Program-made: the position numbers and the translations under genes
NCBI GenBank assembly: GCA_020431985.1
Contig: JAGQHF010000052.1
Location: 1-33,394 of the forward strand
Length of the DNA stretch: 33,394 nucleotides
Source of the DNA: Nitrosarchaeum sp.
GTDB lineage: Archaea; Thermoproteota; Nitrososphaeria; Nitrososphaerales; Nitrosopumilaceae
Direction of reading: 5' to 3'
Notes under the pieces: generated by a model
What the model was told of the DNA's origin: nothing
The model's input: the letters and a program-made list of their open reading frames with translations, nothing else
Databases searched by the model: none
Shown here: in pieces, positions 9,008 through 17,500 of the stretch
How the letters are laid out: every line of letters starts with the position of its first letter
How positions within the stretch are numbered: position 1 is the stretch's first letter

Positions 9008-9379
9008 ACAAAATTGGCTTTGTTGTCTAATTTAAAGGGGCGTAATTGGAATCATCACTTAATGAAAAATGACTGATTTGGGGAATATCTGATAATCAAG
9101 TTCAAAATTAATCCACTAAAACCCGCCCAAAGTCTTCAATTATCTTTGGGTAAATCTGGGAGTATGAATCATTTTTGCACAGTTTGCTTTGTATGCAATT
9201 ATCTGTAATAGATGCAAATGTACTGATATGTGATATTGAGAACCAGAATCAACATACCCAAAATTGACATTCTGTAAGAATATCACAAATTCCACATCAT
9301 CTAACCGCTTTGATATGTTGCTTTTCAAATTAATCTCAATAGTTTTTAGCCAAGATTATCTATCATTTAATGCCCGAGA
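9008..9379. other. Intergenic region with alba promoter and a hairpin
   Basis: No gene that I can support. It holds the alba TATA box near 9030 and a perfect 7-bp stem CCCAAAG (9126-9132) with CTTTGGG (9144-9150) around an 11-nt loop. A 62-codon minus-strand frame (9140-9328, TTG start) has no recognisable protein character and is left out. Confidence 0.5.
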
Positions 9380-9457
9380 GCAGGCACGCAGACGGATTAG
9401 GATGATGTGATCGTATTGATACCTGTGATTTCTAATTCACCCAGGTGTGCTACATTA
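9380..9457 (+). ncRNA. Candidate archaeal H/ACA guide RNA
   Basis: The sequence folds by hand into a single H/ACA-type hairpin. The lower stem is 9383-9389 with 9445-9451 (7 bp, two G-U). The internal pocket has AGAC (9390-9393) opposite ACCCAG (9439-9444). The upper stem is 9394-9402 with 9430-9438 (9 bp). Above it lies a possible K-turn with tandem sheared pairs G9404/A9428 and A9405/G9427. ACA occurs at 9452-9454, directly after the lower stem and 13-14 nt after the pocket's 3' strand begins, as in known guides. An outer 5-bp stem (9371-9375 with 9459-9463) closes it. The pocket would guide pseudouridylation at a site resembling CUGGGU-UN-GUCU. No fold energy or homology search was run. 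Confidence 0.45.
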
Positions 9458-9579
9458 TGGGCAACCCCGGTTAGAAAACCCAAGGAGGTTTTGGCTAAAT
9501 ACCAATGATCTTGCGCGAGTCAGAACCGGGGAACATTATCATTCAAAAACATAAAACATACATGTTACGTCCACTTACT

Positions 9580-9999
9580 ATGGCAAACTATTGGCTTGCA
9601 AAGCAGGAACCAAATGGACCTAGAGGGTATAATTTTGAGCATCTAAAAGAAGAAAAAAAAACTGTTTGGGATGGGGTACACAACAACCTTGCCCTAAAAT
9701 ATATGAAAGAAATGAAGCCAAGTGATCTCGTTTTATTCTATCATACAGGTAATGAAAGACAAGCAGTTGGAATAATGGAGATCACATCAAAACCATATCC
9801 TAATCCTGATGAAGACAACGAGCGCTTTATTGTAGTTGATGTCAAGTACAAAAAACCACTAAAACGACCTGTCACTCTAGATGAAATGAAAAAGCAAAAG
9901 TCTTTCAAAGATTGGGAATTATTGCGTATTTCTAGACTGTCCGTTATGCCTGTACCAAAGGCAATTTGGGATACAATAATCAAACTCTCTCAAACTTGA
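9580..9999 (+). CDS. EVE domain protein
   Basis: A 139-residue single-domain EVE protein (PUA-like fold). The start MANYWLAKQEPNGPRGYNFEHL matches the family N-terminus (xYWLxKxEP), so the ATG at 9580 is chosen. Upstream in-frame ATGs at 9505 and 9562 add residues with no family likeness. Other family features are KTVWDGVHNNLALKYMKEMKPSDLVLFYHTG and a late YKKPLKRPVTLDEMK. EVE domains bind modified bases in DNA or RNA; here there is no fused nuclease or helicase, so a housekeeping RNA-related role is more likely than defence. It follows the possible H/ACA guide RNA on the same strand. Confidence 0.9.
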   Translation: MANYWLAKQEPNGPRGYNFEHLKEEKKTVWDGVHNNLALKYMKEMKPSDLVLFYHTGNERQAVGIMEITSKPYPNPDEDNERFIVVDVKYKKPLKRPVTLDEMKKQKSFKDWELLRISRLSVMPVPKAIWDTIIKLSQT

Positions 10000-10048
10000 T
10001 TCTTGCCAAATCGGTTTATTGATATAGTCGATTTATTTAATGTGATGT

Positions 10049-10288
10049 ATGGCAACAGCTTATGTTTTAATAAACTGTGAGCTAGGTTCCGAAGAAGCTA
10101 TTATTCAGCAACTCAAGGGCCTAGAAGGAGTAAAGGAAGTTCATGGAACTTTTGGTGCATATGATATCTTGGCCAAGATAGAGTCAGACACTGTTGAAAA
10201 GCTCAGAGAAACAATCACATGGAAAATCAGAAAGATTGAGAAGATTCGTTCCACACTGACTCTGATGGGCATCGAAGGCCAATCCTAA
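10049..10288 (+). CDS. Stand-alone Lrp/AsnC ligand-binding (RAM) domain
   Basis: 79 residues forming one complete RAM domain without a DNA-binding part. The pattern AYVLINCELGSEEAIIQQLKGLEGVKEVHGTFGAYDILAKIESDTVEKL is the classic Lrp C-terminal fold, with the G-x-YD-x-x-A/V motif in the effector-binding region. Such proteins oligomerise and may bind amino acids or partner with full Lrp regulators. A double version is encoded at 20771-21322 and shares the KGVKEVHGT.G.YD core. The ATG at 10049 is 19 codons after a TATA-like stretch. The HExxH protein follows 19 bp later, suggesting an operon. Confidence 0.9.
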   Translation: MATAYVLINCELGSEEAIIQQLKGLEGVKEVHGTFGAYDILAKIESDTVEKLRETITWKIRKIEKIRSTLTLMGIEGQS

Positions 10289-10307
10289 AAACCCTCTTTT
10301 TCTTATT

Positions 10308-10874
10308 ATGATTTTACATTTTATTTTTGTAGTAAAAGAAGAAGATCTACAGAGACGAAAACCTGAATTTGAATATGTAAAACACATGGCGCAATTTTTC
10401 AAGGTGTGGATAAAGGAAAAATTCGGCAAGGACTTTGAAATACAATGCGATGAACTGGTTACAAAACCAAGAAGCATATTACAAAAACTCGACACGCACA
10501 CCTTACTTCGAGATCATGAGTATAGGGGAAAAGAAATTTTTCATTTTTACTTGTGCCATTTCCGACCATTATGGACAGACTGTACATGTGAGGGTTATCA
10601 TGCCGAAAATTTTGGCATGATTCATTGGAAAGAACCCAAAGATCCAAATGACACATTATTCCTAGCAGAAAAAAACTGCACTACCGTATCTCATGAACTG
10701 GCTCATGAGCTTTTGCGTTCAGTTGGATACAAAAAATTCACAGCAGATATCCATGATATCTGGTCAAAGCATTTCTTTGATCAGATGGAATTTGAGCAAT
10801 ACGATTCTAATTTTAAAAAGACCGACGCAAAACCCATGTTTCTCACAATTGATATGTCTGATCTAAGATTCTAA
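10308..10874 (+). CDS. HExxH-containing protein (possible zincin)
   Basis: I do not recognise the family of this 188-residue soluble protein. The segment VSHELAHELLRSVGY contains H129-E130-x2-H133, the zinc and catalytic motif of metallopeptidases, followed by several candidate third ligands (H149, D150, H155). Cysteines C83, C92 and C94 and nearby histidines could form another metal site. No signal peptide is seen, so it should be cytoplasmic. It lies 19 bp after the single-RAM gene. Zinc peptidase activity is inference from one short motif; a non-enzymatic metal-binding role is also possible. Confidence 0.68.
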   Translation: MILHFIFVVKEEDLQRRKPEFEYVKHMAQFFKVWIKEKFGKDFEIQCDELVTKPRSILQKLDTHTLLRDHEYRGKEIFHFYLCHFRPLWTDCTCEGYHAENFGMIHWKEPKDPNDTLFLAEKNCTTVSHELAHELLRSVGYKKFTADIHDIWSKHFFDQMEFEQYDSNFKKTDAKPMFLTIDMSDLRF

Positions 10875-10888
10875 TTCTTTTTTTAAAA

Positions 10889-11521
10889 TCAGCACTTTGT
10901 CACAGAGTAAATATTGTTCTCAAAGTTTGCTGTTTTAAAGTCTAGCTTGTTTTCAGGATCATTTGTCCTTGATTTGTTTAGTGTTTCTAGTTCGACTAGG
11001 GCATCTCCTCTAAATCCAACAGAGGAACCATAGATTGCATCTGTTAGCATCGTTCCATGATCTCCTTTCTTAATATCATCCACCATCTCATAAAATCTTG
11101 CAGTCTCTTTTTTGTTTACAGGATTTCCTGTTGCTTTGTTGTATGCAACTGCTATGTACATCCCATTGTTTTTTACTGCAACTGGAATCTTGTGGTTTTT
11201 TCCGGTTGCACCAGGAATTGTTTCGTTTACTAGTACTTCACATTTGTGGTACATACTAGAGACATATGCAAAGAATCTGTACTGTGCAAATTTTCCTGCA
11301 GTGTCTTCTTCACATTCAACAAAAACTTTGTGTAACAACTCTAACGCATCGTCATTCATGCTCTGCAATCTGTCGTCTATCCTTCCTCTTTCAAGCAGTT
11401 CGGATTTACATTCTTTTGCAACCATTTCCAAAATAAAGTCAGGCAAATTGTAATTCTTCAATGCTGCAACAAATGCACCAGCTTGTGACATACCAAATTT
11501 TGGAAAACCTTTGTTAACCAT
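10889..11521 (-). CDS. Hypothetical soluble protein, 210 aa
   Basis: I do not recognise the family. The ATG at 11521 (MVNKGFPKFGMSQAGAF) is preferred over a GTG two codons upstream. The protein is soluble, helical in its first half (residues 10-95, with acidic/basic heptad-like pattern) and mixed alpha/beta in the second (ATGKNHKIPVAVKNNGMYIAVAYNKATGNPVNKKE). It ends in a Cys. No transmembrane segment or known catalytic motif is visible. It is convergent with the HExxH gene (14 bp apart) and divergent from aconitase (about 140 bp). Confidence 0.7.
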   Translation of the reverse strand: MVNKGFPKFGMSQAGAFVAALKNYNLPDFILEMVAKECKSELLERGRIDDRLQSMNDDALELLHKVFVECEEDTAGKFAQYRFFAYVSSMYHKCEVLVNETIPGATGKNHKIPVAVKNNGMYIAVAYNKATGNPVNKKETARFYEMVDDIKKGDHGTMLTDAIYGSSVGFRGDALVELETLNKSRTNDPENKLDFKTANFENNIYSVTKC

Positions 11522-11664
11522 AATCACACCCCACTAATTTCCTCTACGTTTACTTAGAAAGCTAGTTTTCGCTTATAATTGTTAAGGAGTTTTTTACACT
11601 AATTTGATAATTTTTGCAGAATTTGGTTGATAGTATTAAATTTGTGTTAAGTTTACAAATTTGT

Positions 11665-13929
11665 ATGGAAATAGCAACCACTTCTGAAATGGTTTCTCAA
11701 GCATATGATAAAATCAAAGAAAATTCTGCAAAATACCGAAAAATTGTGGGGCGTCCACTGACACTAACTGAAAAGATTCTCTCTGGTCATCTACAGGATG
11801 TAGGAGAACATAATCTGGATGATAAGAAAAATTACGTGTTCTTGAGGCCTGACAGGGTTGCACTGCAAGATGTTACAGGACAAATGGTAATGCTTCAATT
11901 CATGCAGGCTGGTCTACCTCAATCAACACTTCCTACTACCGTTCACTGTGACCACCTCATCAGAGCAAAGATTGATGGTGATGCAGACATGAAAGTATCA
12001 CTGGATGAGAATAGTGAAGTTTTCAAATTTTTACAGTCAGCTGCAGCAAAATATGGATGCGGATTCTGGAAGCCAGGAGCTGGCATAATTCACCAAGTCG
12101 TATTGGAAAACTATGCATTTCCAGGAGGATTGATGATTGGTACAGACTCTCATACACCTAACGCAGGAGGTCTTGGAATGATTGCCATAGGTGTAGGTGG
12201 ACTGGATGCTGCAGAGACCATGGCAGGAATGCCTTGGGAATTACTATATCCAAAAAGAATAGGCGTCAAGCTTACAGGTCAGTTGAATGGGTGGACTGCA
12301 CCAAAGGACATTATACTAAAGGTTGCTGAAGAGCTCACAGTTTCAGGTGGAACAAACTCTGTTATAGAATATTTTGGACCTGGAATAAATTCCATCAGCT
12401 GTACCGGCAAGGCAACTATTTGTAACATGGGGGCTGAGGTTGGTGCAACCTGTTCTGTATTTCCATATGATGATAGAATGGAAACTTATCTAACATATAC
12501 AAATCGTGAAAAAATAGCCGAGCTTGCAAATGCAAACAAAGATCTTCTTGTTGCTGATCCAGAAGTAGAAGGAAATCCTGAAAAATTCTTTGACAAAATT
12601 ATTGAGATTGATCTTTCAATGCTAGAACCTCACATTGTGGGTCCTCATACACCAGATCTGGCAAGACCAATTTCTAAACTGTCAAACGATGTACAGTCCA
12701 ATCAATATGTTGATCCAATATCTGTTGCATTAATTGGAAGTTGCACAAACTCATCGTATGAAGATATGTCAAGAGCCGCAAGTCTGGCTGAGCAAGCAAA
12801 ATCAAAAGGAATCAAAGCAAAAATTCCCTTGTTGGTGACTCCTGGCTCTGAACAAATTCGTGGAACAATAGAAAGAGATGGACAGATGGACTCTCTAAAG
12901 GACATTGGAGCTACCGTCCTTGCAAATGCTTGTGGCCCATGCATTGGTCAGTGGAGCAGACCTGAATTAGATAAAGATGAACAGAATACCATTGTCACAA
13001 CTTTTAACCGAAATTTCCCTGGACGAAATGACGGACATCGAAATACTCTGAACTTTATTGGTAGCCCTGAAATGATAATTGCACTGGCACTTGGCGGAAG
13101 ACTATCTTTTAATCCACTCAAAGATGAACTTACCGCAGCTGATGGCACCAAATTCAAGCTAGAACCACCAAAACCTGCACCTGAGGTTCCTGCTGATGGT
13201 TTCATACACCCCAAAGATATCTTCGTTGCACCTCCCACAACCTCTCAAAATGTAGATGTGATAATAGATCCTAACAGCAAAAGATTACAGAAGCTAGAAC
13301 CATTTTCGAAATGGGATGGAAAAGACTTTGAAAACATCCCAATAATGGTAAAAGCCAAAGGCAAATGTACTACTGATCACATTTCTCCAGCAGGTGCGTG
13401 GTTGTCACTTAGGGGTCATCTAGACAATCTCAGCGATAACATGCTTTTAGGAGCTGTAAATTCTTTTAATGATCAAGTGGGAGAAGGGAAAAACCAACTT
13501 AACGGCCAAACTGAAAATTTTGCAAAGATTGCTCGCCAATATAAGGAGAATGGTATGAGATGGGTGATAGTAGGTGATAATAATTATGGTGAAGGAAGTA
13601 GTAGAGAACATGCTGCCATGACTCCAAGGCATTTGGGATGTGCTGCAGTAATCACTAAAAGCTTTGCAAGAATTCATGAAACAAACCTAAAAAAACAAGG
13701 TATACTTGCACTGACCTTTGCAGATCCAACCGACTATGACAAACTAGAAGAAGATGATAGACTCAGCATCCTTGGATTAAACGAACTAGAGCCACAAAAA
13801 CAAGTCGAATGCGTCATAACACACAGCGATAATACCAAAGACAGAATAATGCTCAACCACTCTTATAACCAGTCTCAGATTGAGTGGTTCAAGGCAGGAT
13901 CTGCACTAAATGTTTTGAGAAACAAGTAA
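11665..13929 (+). CDS. acn: Aconitate hydratase
   Basis: A 754-residue aconitase that interconverts citrate and isocitrate through cis-aconitate, in the TCA cycle and in Nitrososphaerota carbon metabolism. [4Fe-4S] ligands are visible at C360 (GSCTNSS) and C423/C426 (NACGPCIGQW). Substrate-loop signatures include GTDSHTPNAGGLGMIAIGVGG, and the swivelling domain has CTTDHISPAG and GEGSSREHAA. The size and order (domains 1-3, linker, domain 4) fit the mitochondrial-like class. The ATG at 11665 has a TATA-like TATTAAATT about 29 bp upstream; a frame open further upstream from TTG codons lacks family likeness. It ends 3 bp from the convergent htrA stop. Confidence 0.95.
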   Translation: MEIATTSEMVSQAYDKIKENSAKYRKIVGRPLTLTEKILSGHLQDVGEHNLDDKKNYVFLRPDRVALQDVTGQMVMLQFMQAGLPQSTLPTTVHCDHLIRAKIDGDADMKVSLDENSEVFKFLQSAAAKYGCGFWKPGAGIIHQVVLENYAFPGGLMIGTDSHTPNAGGLGMIAIGVGGLDAAETMAGMPWELLYPKRIGVKLTGQLNGWTAPKDIILKVAEELTVSGGTNSVIEYFGPGINSISCTGKATICNMGAEVGATCSVFPYDDRMETYLTYTNREKIAELANANKDLLVADPEVEGNPEKFFDKIIEIDLSMLEPHIVGPHTPDLARPISKLSNDVQSNQYVDPISVALIGSCTNSSYEDMSRAASLAEQAKSKGIKAKIPLLVTPGSEQIRGTIERDGQMDSLKDIGATVLANACGPCIGQWSRPELDKDEQNTIVTTFNRNFPGRNDGHRNTLNFIGSPEMIIALALGGRLSFNPLKDELTAADGTKFKLEPPKPAPEVPADGFIHPKDIFVAPPTTSQNVDVIIDPNSKRLQKLEPFSKWDGKDFENIPIMVKAKGKCTTDHISPAGAWLSLRGHLDNLSDNMLLGAVNSFNDQVGEGKNQLNGQTENFAKIARQYKENGMRWVIVGDNNYGEGSSREHAAMTPRHLGCAAVITKSFARIHETNLKKQGILALTFADPTDYDKLEEDDRLSILGLNELEPQKQVECVITHSDNTKDRIMLNHSYNQSQIEWFKAGSALNVLRNK

Positions 13930-13932
13930 ACA

Positions 13933-15120
13933 TCAAACATTTGGTCTGGCCTCTAAGATAATCTGGATGTCAATTAACTTCCCATCTCTGTTTATCGTGA
14001 TTAGGATCTTGTCCCCAACATTCTTTTCAGATATGTGATAAATGACATCGCTCATTGATTTTACTGGCATTTTATCAATCGAAGTTATGATGTCGGCAGT
14101 TTTGATCTCCTGTCTACTATTGTATGTTGCCTCGTGCAATCCTGCTTTTTTGGCTGGCCCGTCTTCTACAAGATTAACAACTGCCACCCCTTTGTAATTT
14201 TTCGGCAACTCTAAGGATCTTGTAATCTTGGATGTTACGTCTACTCCCGAAATACCAAGCCAAGGATGCTCATATTCTCCATTCTGAATCAGACTTGGAA
14301 CAATCTTCTTGATTGTGTTTGAGGGAACAGCAAACCCTATTCCGGAAAATTCTCCGGTGTTGGTTTGTATTGCAGTATTCATTCCTATCACTTGGCCGTT
14401 GATATCAAGTAATGGACCTCCTGAATTTCCTGGATTTATGGCAGCATCTGTCTGGATTACGTTAGGTATTGAAAAACCACCATTTTCTTGTGTTGGCAGC
14501 AATCTACCTGTTTGACTTATTATCCCTGTAGTCATAGTATTGCTTAACCCAAAGGGATTGCCAATTGCAATTGCTGGCTCGCCTACCACCAATATGGATG
14601 AATCTGCAAAGCTCAAGGGCAACATTTGTTCCTCTGTATTCTCTGTTATCTCCAAAACTGCAATGTCATTATACGAATCTGTTCCAACTATTTTGGCTGG
14701 ATATGAGTTTCCATCGTTAAATGTAACTTCCACATTTTTGGATTCTTCAACCACATGATTGTTTGTGATTATATGTCCTGCATCATCAAATACAAATCCT
14801 GAACCTAACGCCACACTTTGCTGGCTAAGTGGATTACCATTAATGGTTATGTGCGTGTTGACATCTGTCCTTGTACTTGTAATCTGCACTACTGAGTCAC
14901 TTACTCTGTCATAGATTCTAGTATACGTCTCATCGTATTTCTTGATGGGGTTTTCACTTTCTTGTATTGTGTATGTTGCAGAGGCCTCTGCTAGCAAGTT
15001 TTGATTAGTGTCATCCTGGCTGTTGCTTGATTGCGAATCAGGCAAATATACAAGTACTGACACTAGAGTCATGGAAAGTACCACAATCACTGATAGTTGA
15101 AGTTTCTCACCGGTTTTCAT
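13933..15120 (-). CDS. htrA: HtrA/DegP-type serine protease with PDZ domain
   Basis: 395 residues. A signal anchor (about residues 8-27) places the enzyme outside the membrane. The trypsin-like domain carries the triad: His in IITNNHVVEE, Asp in SYNDIAVLE and Ser in NPGNSGGPLL. A C-terminal PDZ domain (about residues 295-390) binds exposed C-termini of misfolded proteins. This is an envelope quality-control protease. A purine-rich GAGGA lies just before ATG at 15120, so unlike its neighbours this gene may have a leader and an SD site. A palindrome at 15200-15212, 6 bp from its TATA box, links it to the local regulon. It is convergent with acn. Confidence 0.94.
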   Translation of the reverse strand: MKTGEKLQLSVIVVLSMTLVSVLVYLPDSQSSNSQDDTNQNLLAEASATYTIQESENPIKKYDETYTRIYDRVSDSVVQITSTRTDVNTHITINGNPLSQQSVALGSGFVFDDAGHIITNNHVVEESKNVEVTFNDGNSYPAKIVGTDSYNDIAVLEITENTEEQMLPLSFADSSILVVGEPAIAIGNPFGLSNTMTTGIISQTGRLLPTQENGGFSIPNVIQTDAAINPGNSGGPLLDINGQVIGMNTAIQTNTGEFSGIGFAVPSNTIKKIVPSLIQNGEYEHPWLGISGVDVTSKITRSLELPKNYKGVAVVNLVEDGPAKKAGLHEATYNSRQEIKTADIITSIDKMPVKSMSDVIYHISEKNVGDKILITINRDGKLIDIQIILEARPNV

Positions 15121-15199
15121 TTTTATCCTCGAAAAAACGAAAATTGTTCATCTTCGGCTTTTTCAAATAACAATACTAATTGATATTATTAAATTTCGA

Positions 15200-15212
15200 T
15201 TAACAATGTTAC
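15200..15212 (-). promoter_or_regulatory. Regulon palindrome upstream of htrA
   Basis: TTAACAATGTTAC on the plus strand. On the minus strand a 6-bp spacer (15194-15199) separates it from a TATA box (TTTAATAATA, 15184-15193) that faces htrA. The start codon is 80 bp away, so this is the only member of the set with a clear leader. Confidence 0.7.
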
Positions 15213-15278
15213 ACGACTTTGGACATGTTACATATTTTCATTAAATGCCTAATTCAATTACTACGAGAAAATTTTGCA

Positions 15279-15770
15279 TTATGAATTATTTATTATGATT
15301 GTACCACGCATGTCTGGATGAATTGAGCAGTAGTATTCAAAAGAGCCTGCCTTGTCTGCTAGAAAGGTAACACTATCTGTCTGGAAATAGCTAAGGTCTT
15401 TTGTATGTACATTGAACTCATCGATGTTGAGATTGTGCATTGATGGGTTGCCTTGTTGGTTTTTCTCCTCGTTTATCAAGTGAATCTGTACAAGATTCCC
15501 CTCTGTAACTATAATTTTGGGCGATAGTCCCTCTGAAATGGGGGGTGTCTTACCTCCTTTCGTATGTTGATAGTGATAACTACCCGCTGATGACTTTACT
15601 GCTTTTAGAGACACATTGGTCATAGGTGCAAAAACGGGACCGTTTGAATTAACAGGCGTAATGGAATTCAAAGCAACAAAGCCTATCAGTCCAAATACGC
15701 ACGCGATAGCAGTTACAGCTATGATATTACCTCTTGACATTATTCGTATTTTTCTTTGCTTTTTACTCAA
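15279..15770 (-). CDS. Membrane-anchored cupredoxin (blue copper protein)
   Basis: 163 residues when started at TTG 15770, 37 bp from the operator as for the other leaderless genes; an internal ATG at 15740 is the alternative. A basic N-terminus and one TM helix (residues 14-36) anchor it facing outward. The plastocyanin-like domain carries a type 1 copper site: H112 (SMHNLNI), C148, H151 and M154 in EYYCSIHPDMRG. Such multiple small copper proteins are typical of ammonia-oxidising archaea, where they replace cytochrome c as electron carriers. Role as carrier or as copper handling protein cannot be decided from sequence. Confidence 0.9.
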   Translation of the reverse strand: MSKKQRKIRIMSRGNIIAVTAIACVFGLIGFVALNSITPVNSNGPVFAPMTNVSLKAVKSSAGSYHYQHTKGGKTPPISEGLSPKIIVTEGNLVQIHLINEEKNQQGNPSMHNLNIDEFNVHTKDLSYFQTDSVTFLADKAGSFEYYCSIHPDMRGTIIINNS

Positions 15771-15806
15771 TAACCAAGCAAGAATTCCTATGAATATATA
15801 GAATAA

Positions 15807-15819
15807 TTAACATTGTTAA
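15807..15819. promoter_or_regulatory. Regulon palindrome, divergent promoter
   Basis: Perfect palindrome-like TTAACATTGTTAA. On the minus side a 6-bp spacer (15801-15806) leads to TATATATTC (15792-15800) and TTG 15770. On the plus side GGAACT (15820-15825) leads to ACTAAAAG (15826-15833) and GTG 15855. The start codons are 37 and 36 bp from the palindrome edges, so one site can serve both genes. Confidence 0.75.
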
Positions 15820-15854
15820 GGAACTACTAAAAGAATTCTTTGTTAATTATACAT

Positions 15855-16010
15855 GTGACTTTTTCTAAAACATGTCCAGTCTGCAAGCAGGATTTTCTTT
15901 CTCTTGTAAACTATGTGTCACACATCAAGAAAGACCATGATAAGGTTTCGCCTGAGGAATTTGTAAAAAACCAAGGTGAATTAAAGTGGTCATTCAGGGA
16001 AAATGCCTGA
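15855..16010 (+). CDS. C2H2 zinc-finger microprotein
   Basis: 51 residues from GTG 15855 to TGA. The finger is C7-x2-C10-x12-H23-x4-H28 (TCPVCKQDFLSL...HIKKDH), a textbook C2H2 spacing, followed by an acidic/basic tail ending WSFRENA. The GTG start is supported by the divergent operator 36 bp upstream; an ATG two bases earlier is closed at once by TGA. A second C2H2 microprotein with the same C-x2-C-x12-H-x4-H spacing lies at 20598. Likely a nucleic-acid or protein-binding module; its target is unknown. Confidence 0.75.
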   Translation: MTFSKTCPVCKQDFLSLVNYVSHIKKDHDKVSPEEFVKNQGELKWSFRENA

Positions 16011-16077
16011 TCTGGTTTTCTTAAAACGAATTTGATGATATGTTTTATTACGTGAATATCTCTGAGAATGTTCCTAG

Positions 16078-17388
16078 TTGACTGAACTCAAAAGAACGGT
16101 TGGTACATTTGGAGCTGCCTCAGTAGGAATTGCCAACATAATAGGAGCTGGAATCTTTGTACTCAGCGGTGTTGCAGCAGGCATTGCAGGTCCAGCTGTC
16201 ATTCTCTCATTTTTGATAGCGGGTTTCATTGCATTTCTTACAGCATTATCTGCTGCTGAGCTTTCGTCTTTCATTACTGAGACGGGAGCAAGCTATGCAT
16301 ACACCAAGAGAGCTTTTGGGAGATTCTGGAGTTTCCTTGTTGGGTGGTTCAAATACTTCGATTATATGGTTGGAGGTGCTGCTGTATCAGTCGGATTTGC
16401 CGCATATTTTGCTTCCTTGTTTGGATTGAAAGGAAATACTTCCGTTCTAATTGCCGCAGTAGGTTTACCAATCGTTTTATGTGTGCTAAATATTTTGGGC
16501 GTAAAGCAAGCTACTAGAACAACATCAGTTATGGTTTTGATAAAGGTATTTGCAATCGTTCTTCTTTTGATGATGGGGGGATTTTACCTGTTTCAACATT
16601 TTGACATGGCACATTATACGCCATTTTTTGCCACTGGATTTGGAGGCATGCTAAATGGAGCAGCAATAATCTTTTTCGTGTTTATAGGATTCAACACGGT
16701 CACTATGATGTCTGAGGAAACGAAAAACCCACACAAGACAATCCCAAAGGCCCTGATGATTGCTTTTGGAGTGACATTTGTCTTGTATATCTGCATGGCA
16801 TTTGTCATGATAGGTGTTCTGGACTGGCATGATGAAATTGCTGATGCACATCCGCTAGCAAGTATTGCCAGAATTGTATCTACAAACCAAATGTTTTTTG
16901 ACTTTATCTCGTTTTCCGCATTGATAGCATCAGGATCCGTTGTTCTTAGCAGCATACTTGGGGGAACTCGAGCAAGCTTCGCCATGGGGCGTGATCGCTT
17001 ACTGCCACATCACTTTGATAAGATAAGTGAAAGATTTGGTACACCATATGTTTCAATTATTGTTGGCGGTATAATCATAGTTATTTTTGCGGGGATTTTC
17101 TACAACGACATAGATACCATAGCATCAATTGTCAATTTTGGGAGTCTCTTTACCTACCTTTTTGTGAATCTGTCTTTGATTAAATTGAGAAAATTAGAGC
17201 CAAAAACTCAAAGACCATTCAGAGTTCCTTTCTACCCTGCCGTGCCAATATTGGGCGTGGCAAGCTGCATAGGATTGATGTATTTTTTAAGTGATTTTGC
17301 AAAAATTGTTTCAATAATCTATGCAGTAATAGGACTGGCGATATACTTTTTTGTCTACAGAAAGTCTAAACTCCCCATTAACAAATGA
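16078..17388 (+). CDS. APC-family amino acid permease
   Basis: 436 residues with about 12 transmembrane helices. TM1 has the APC hallmark GIANIIGAGIFVLSG (unwound GAGIF substrate site), and TM6-8 carry AAIIFFVFIGFNTVTMMSEETKNPHKTIPKA, the conserved amino-acid permease block. It probably imports cationic or neutral amino acids, or exchanges them. The start is TTG 16078 (MTELKRTVGTFGAA), which keeps the short cytoplasmic N-terminus typical of the family; a TATA-like TTTTATTAC lies about 35 bp upstream. No regulon palindrome is seen before it. Confidence 0.92.
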   Translation: MTELKRTVGTFGAASVGIANIIGAGIFVLSGVAAGIAGPAVILSFLIAGFIAFLTALSAAELSSFITETGASYAYTKRAFGRFWSFLVGWFKYFDYMVGGAAVSVGFAAYFASLFGLKGNTSVLIAAVGLPIVLCVLNILGVKQATRTTSVMVLIKVFAIVLLLMMGGFYLFQHFDMAHYTPFFATGFGGMLNGAAIIFFVFIGFNTVTMMSEETKNPHKTIPKALMIAFGVTFVLYICMAFVMIGVLDWHDEIADAHPLASIARIVSTNQMFFDFISFSALIASGSVVLSSILGGTRASFAMGRDRLLPHHFDKISERFGTPYVSIIVGGIIIVIFAGIFYNDIDTIASIVNFGSLFTYLFVNLSLIKLRKLEPKTQRPFRVPFYPAVPILGVASCIGLMYFLSDFAKIVSIIYAVIGLAIYFFVYRKSKLPINK

Positions 17389-17500
17389 GTTCAAACCCAC
17401 CTACAATCGGATTGCCTTTACTTATTTGCGCATATTTGACTGATGTCATACCACCAAATTGTAGTCCATCTTTAAATCAATTAGTTGAAATGAGAAATTA

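Noticed and set aside
9140-9328. 62-codon minus-strand frame upstream of the possible guide RNA
   Set aside because: TTG start, no domain likeness, His/Ile/Gln-rich composition, and no promoter-like geometry.
9505-9579. N-terminal extension of the EVE protein from ATG 9505
   Set aside because: The family N-terminus is at 9580, and the upstream part includes one arm of an RNA stem.
9505-9999. EVE gene as part of a modification-dependent defence system
   Set aside because: No nuclease, helicase or methyltransferase beside it; stand-alone EVE proteins are common housekeeping genes.
11579-11625. TTGTTAA half-site before aconitase
   Set aside because: No left arm, and aconitase has its own TATA 29 bp before ATG 11665; the TTG 38 bp away is not a family start.
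14630-14645. AACATTTGTT inside htrA
   Set aside because: One base longer than the palindrome core and within coding sequence without a TATA box.
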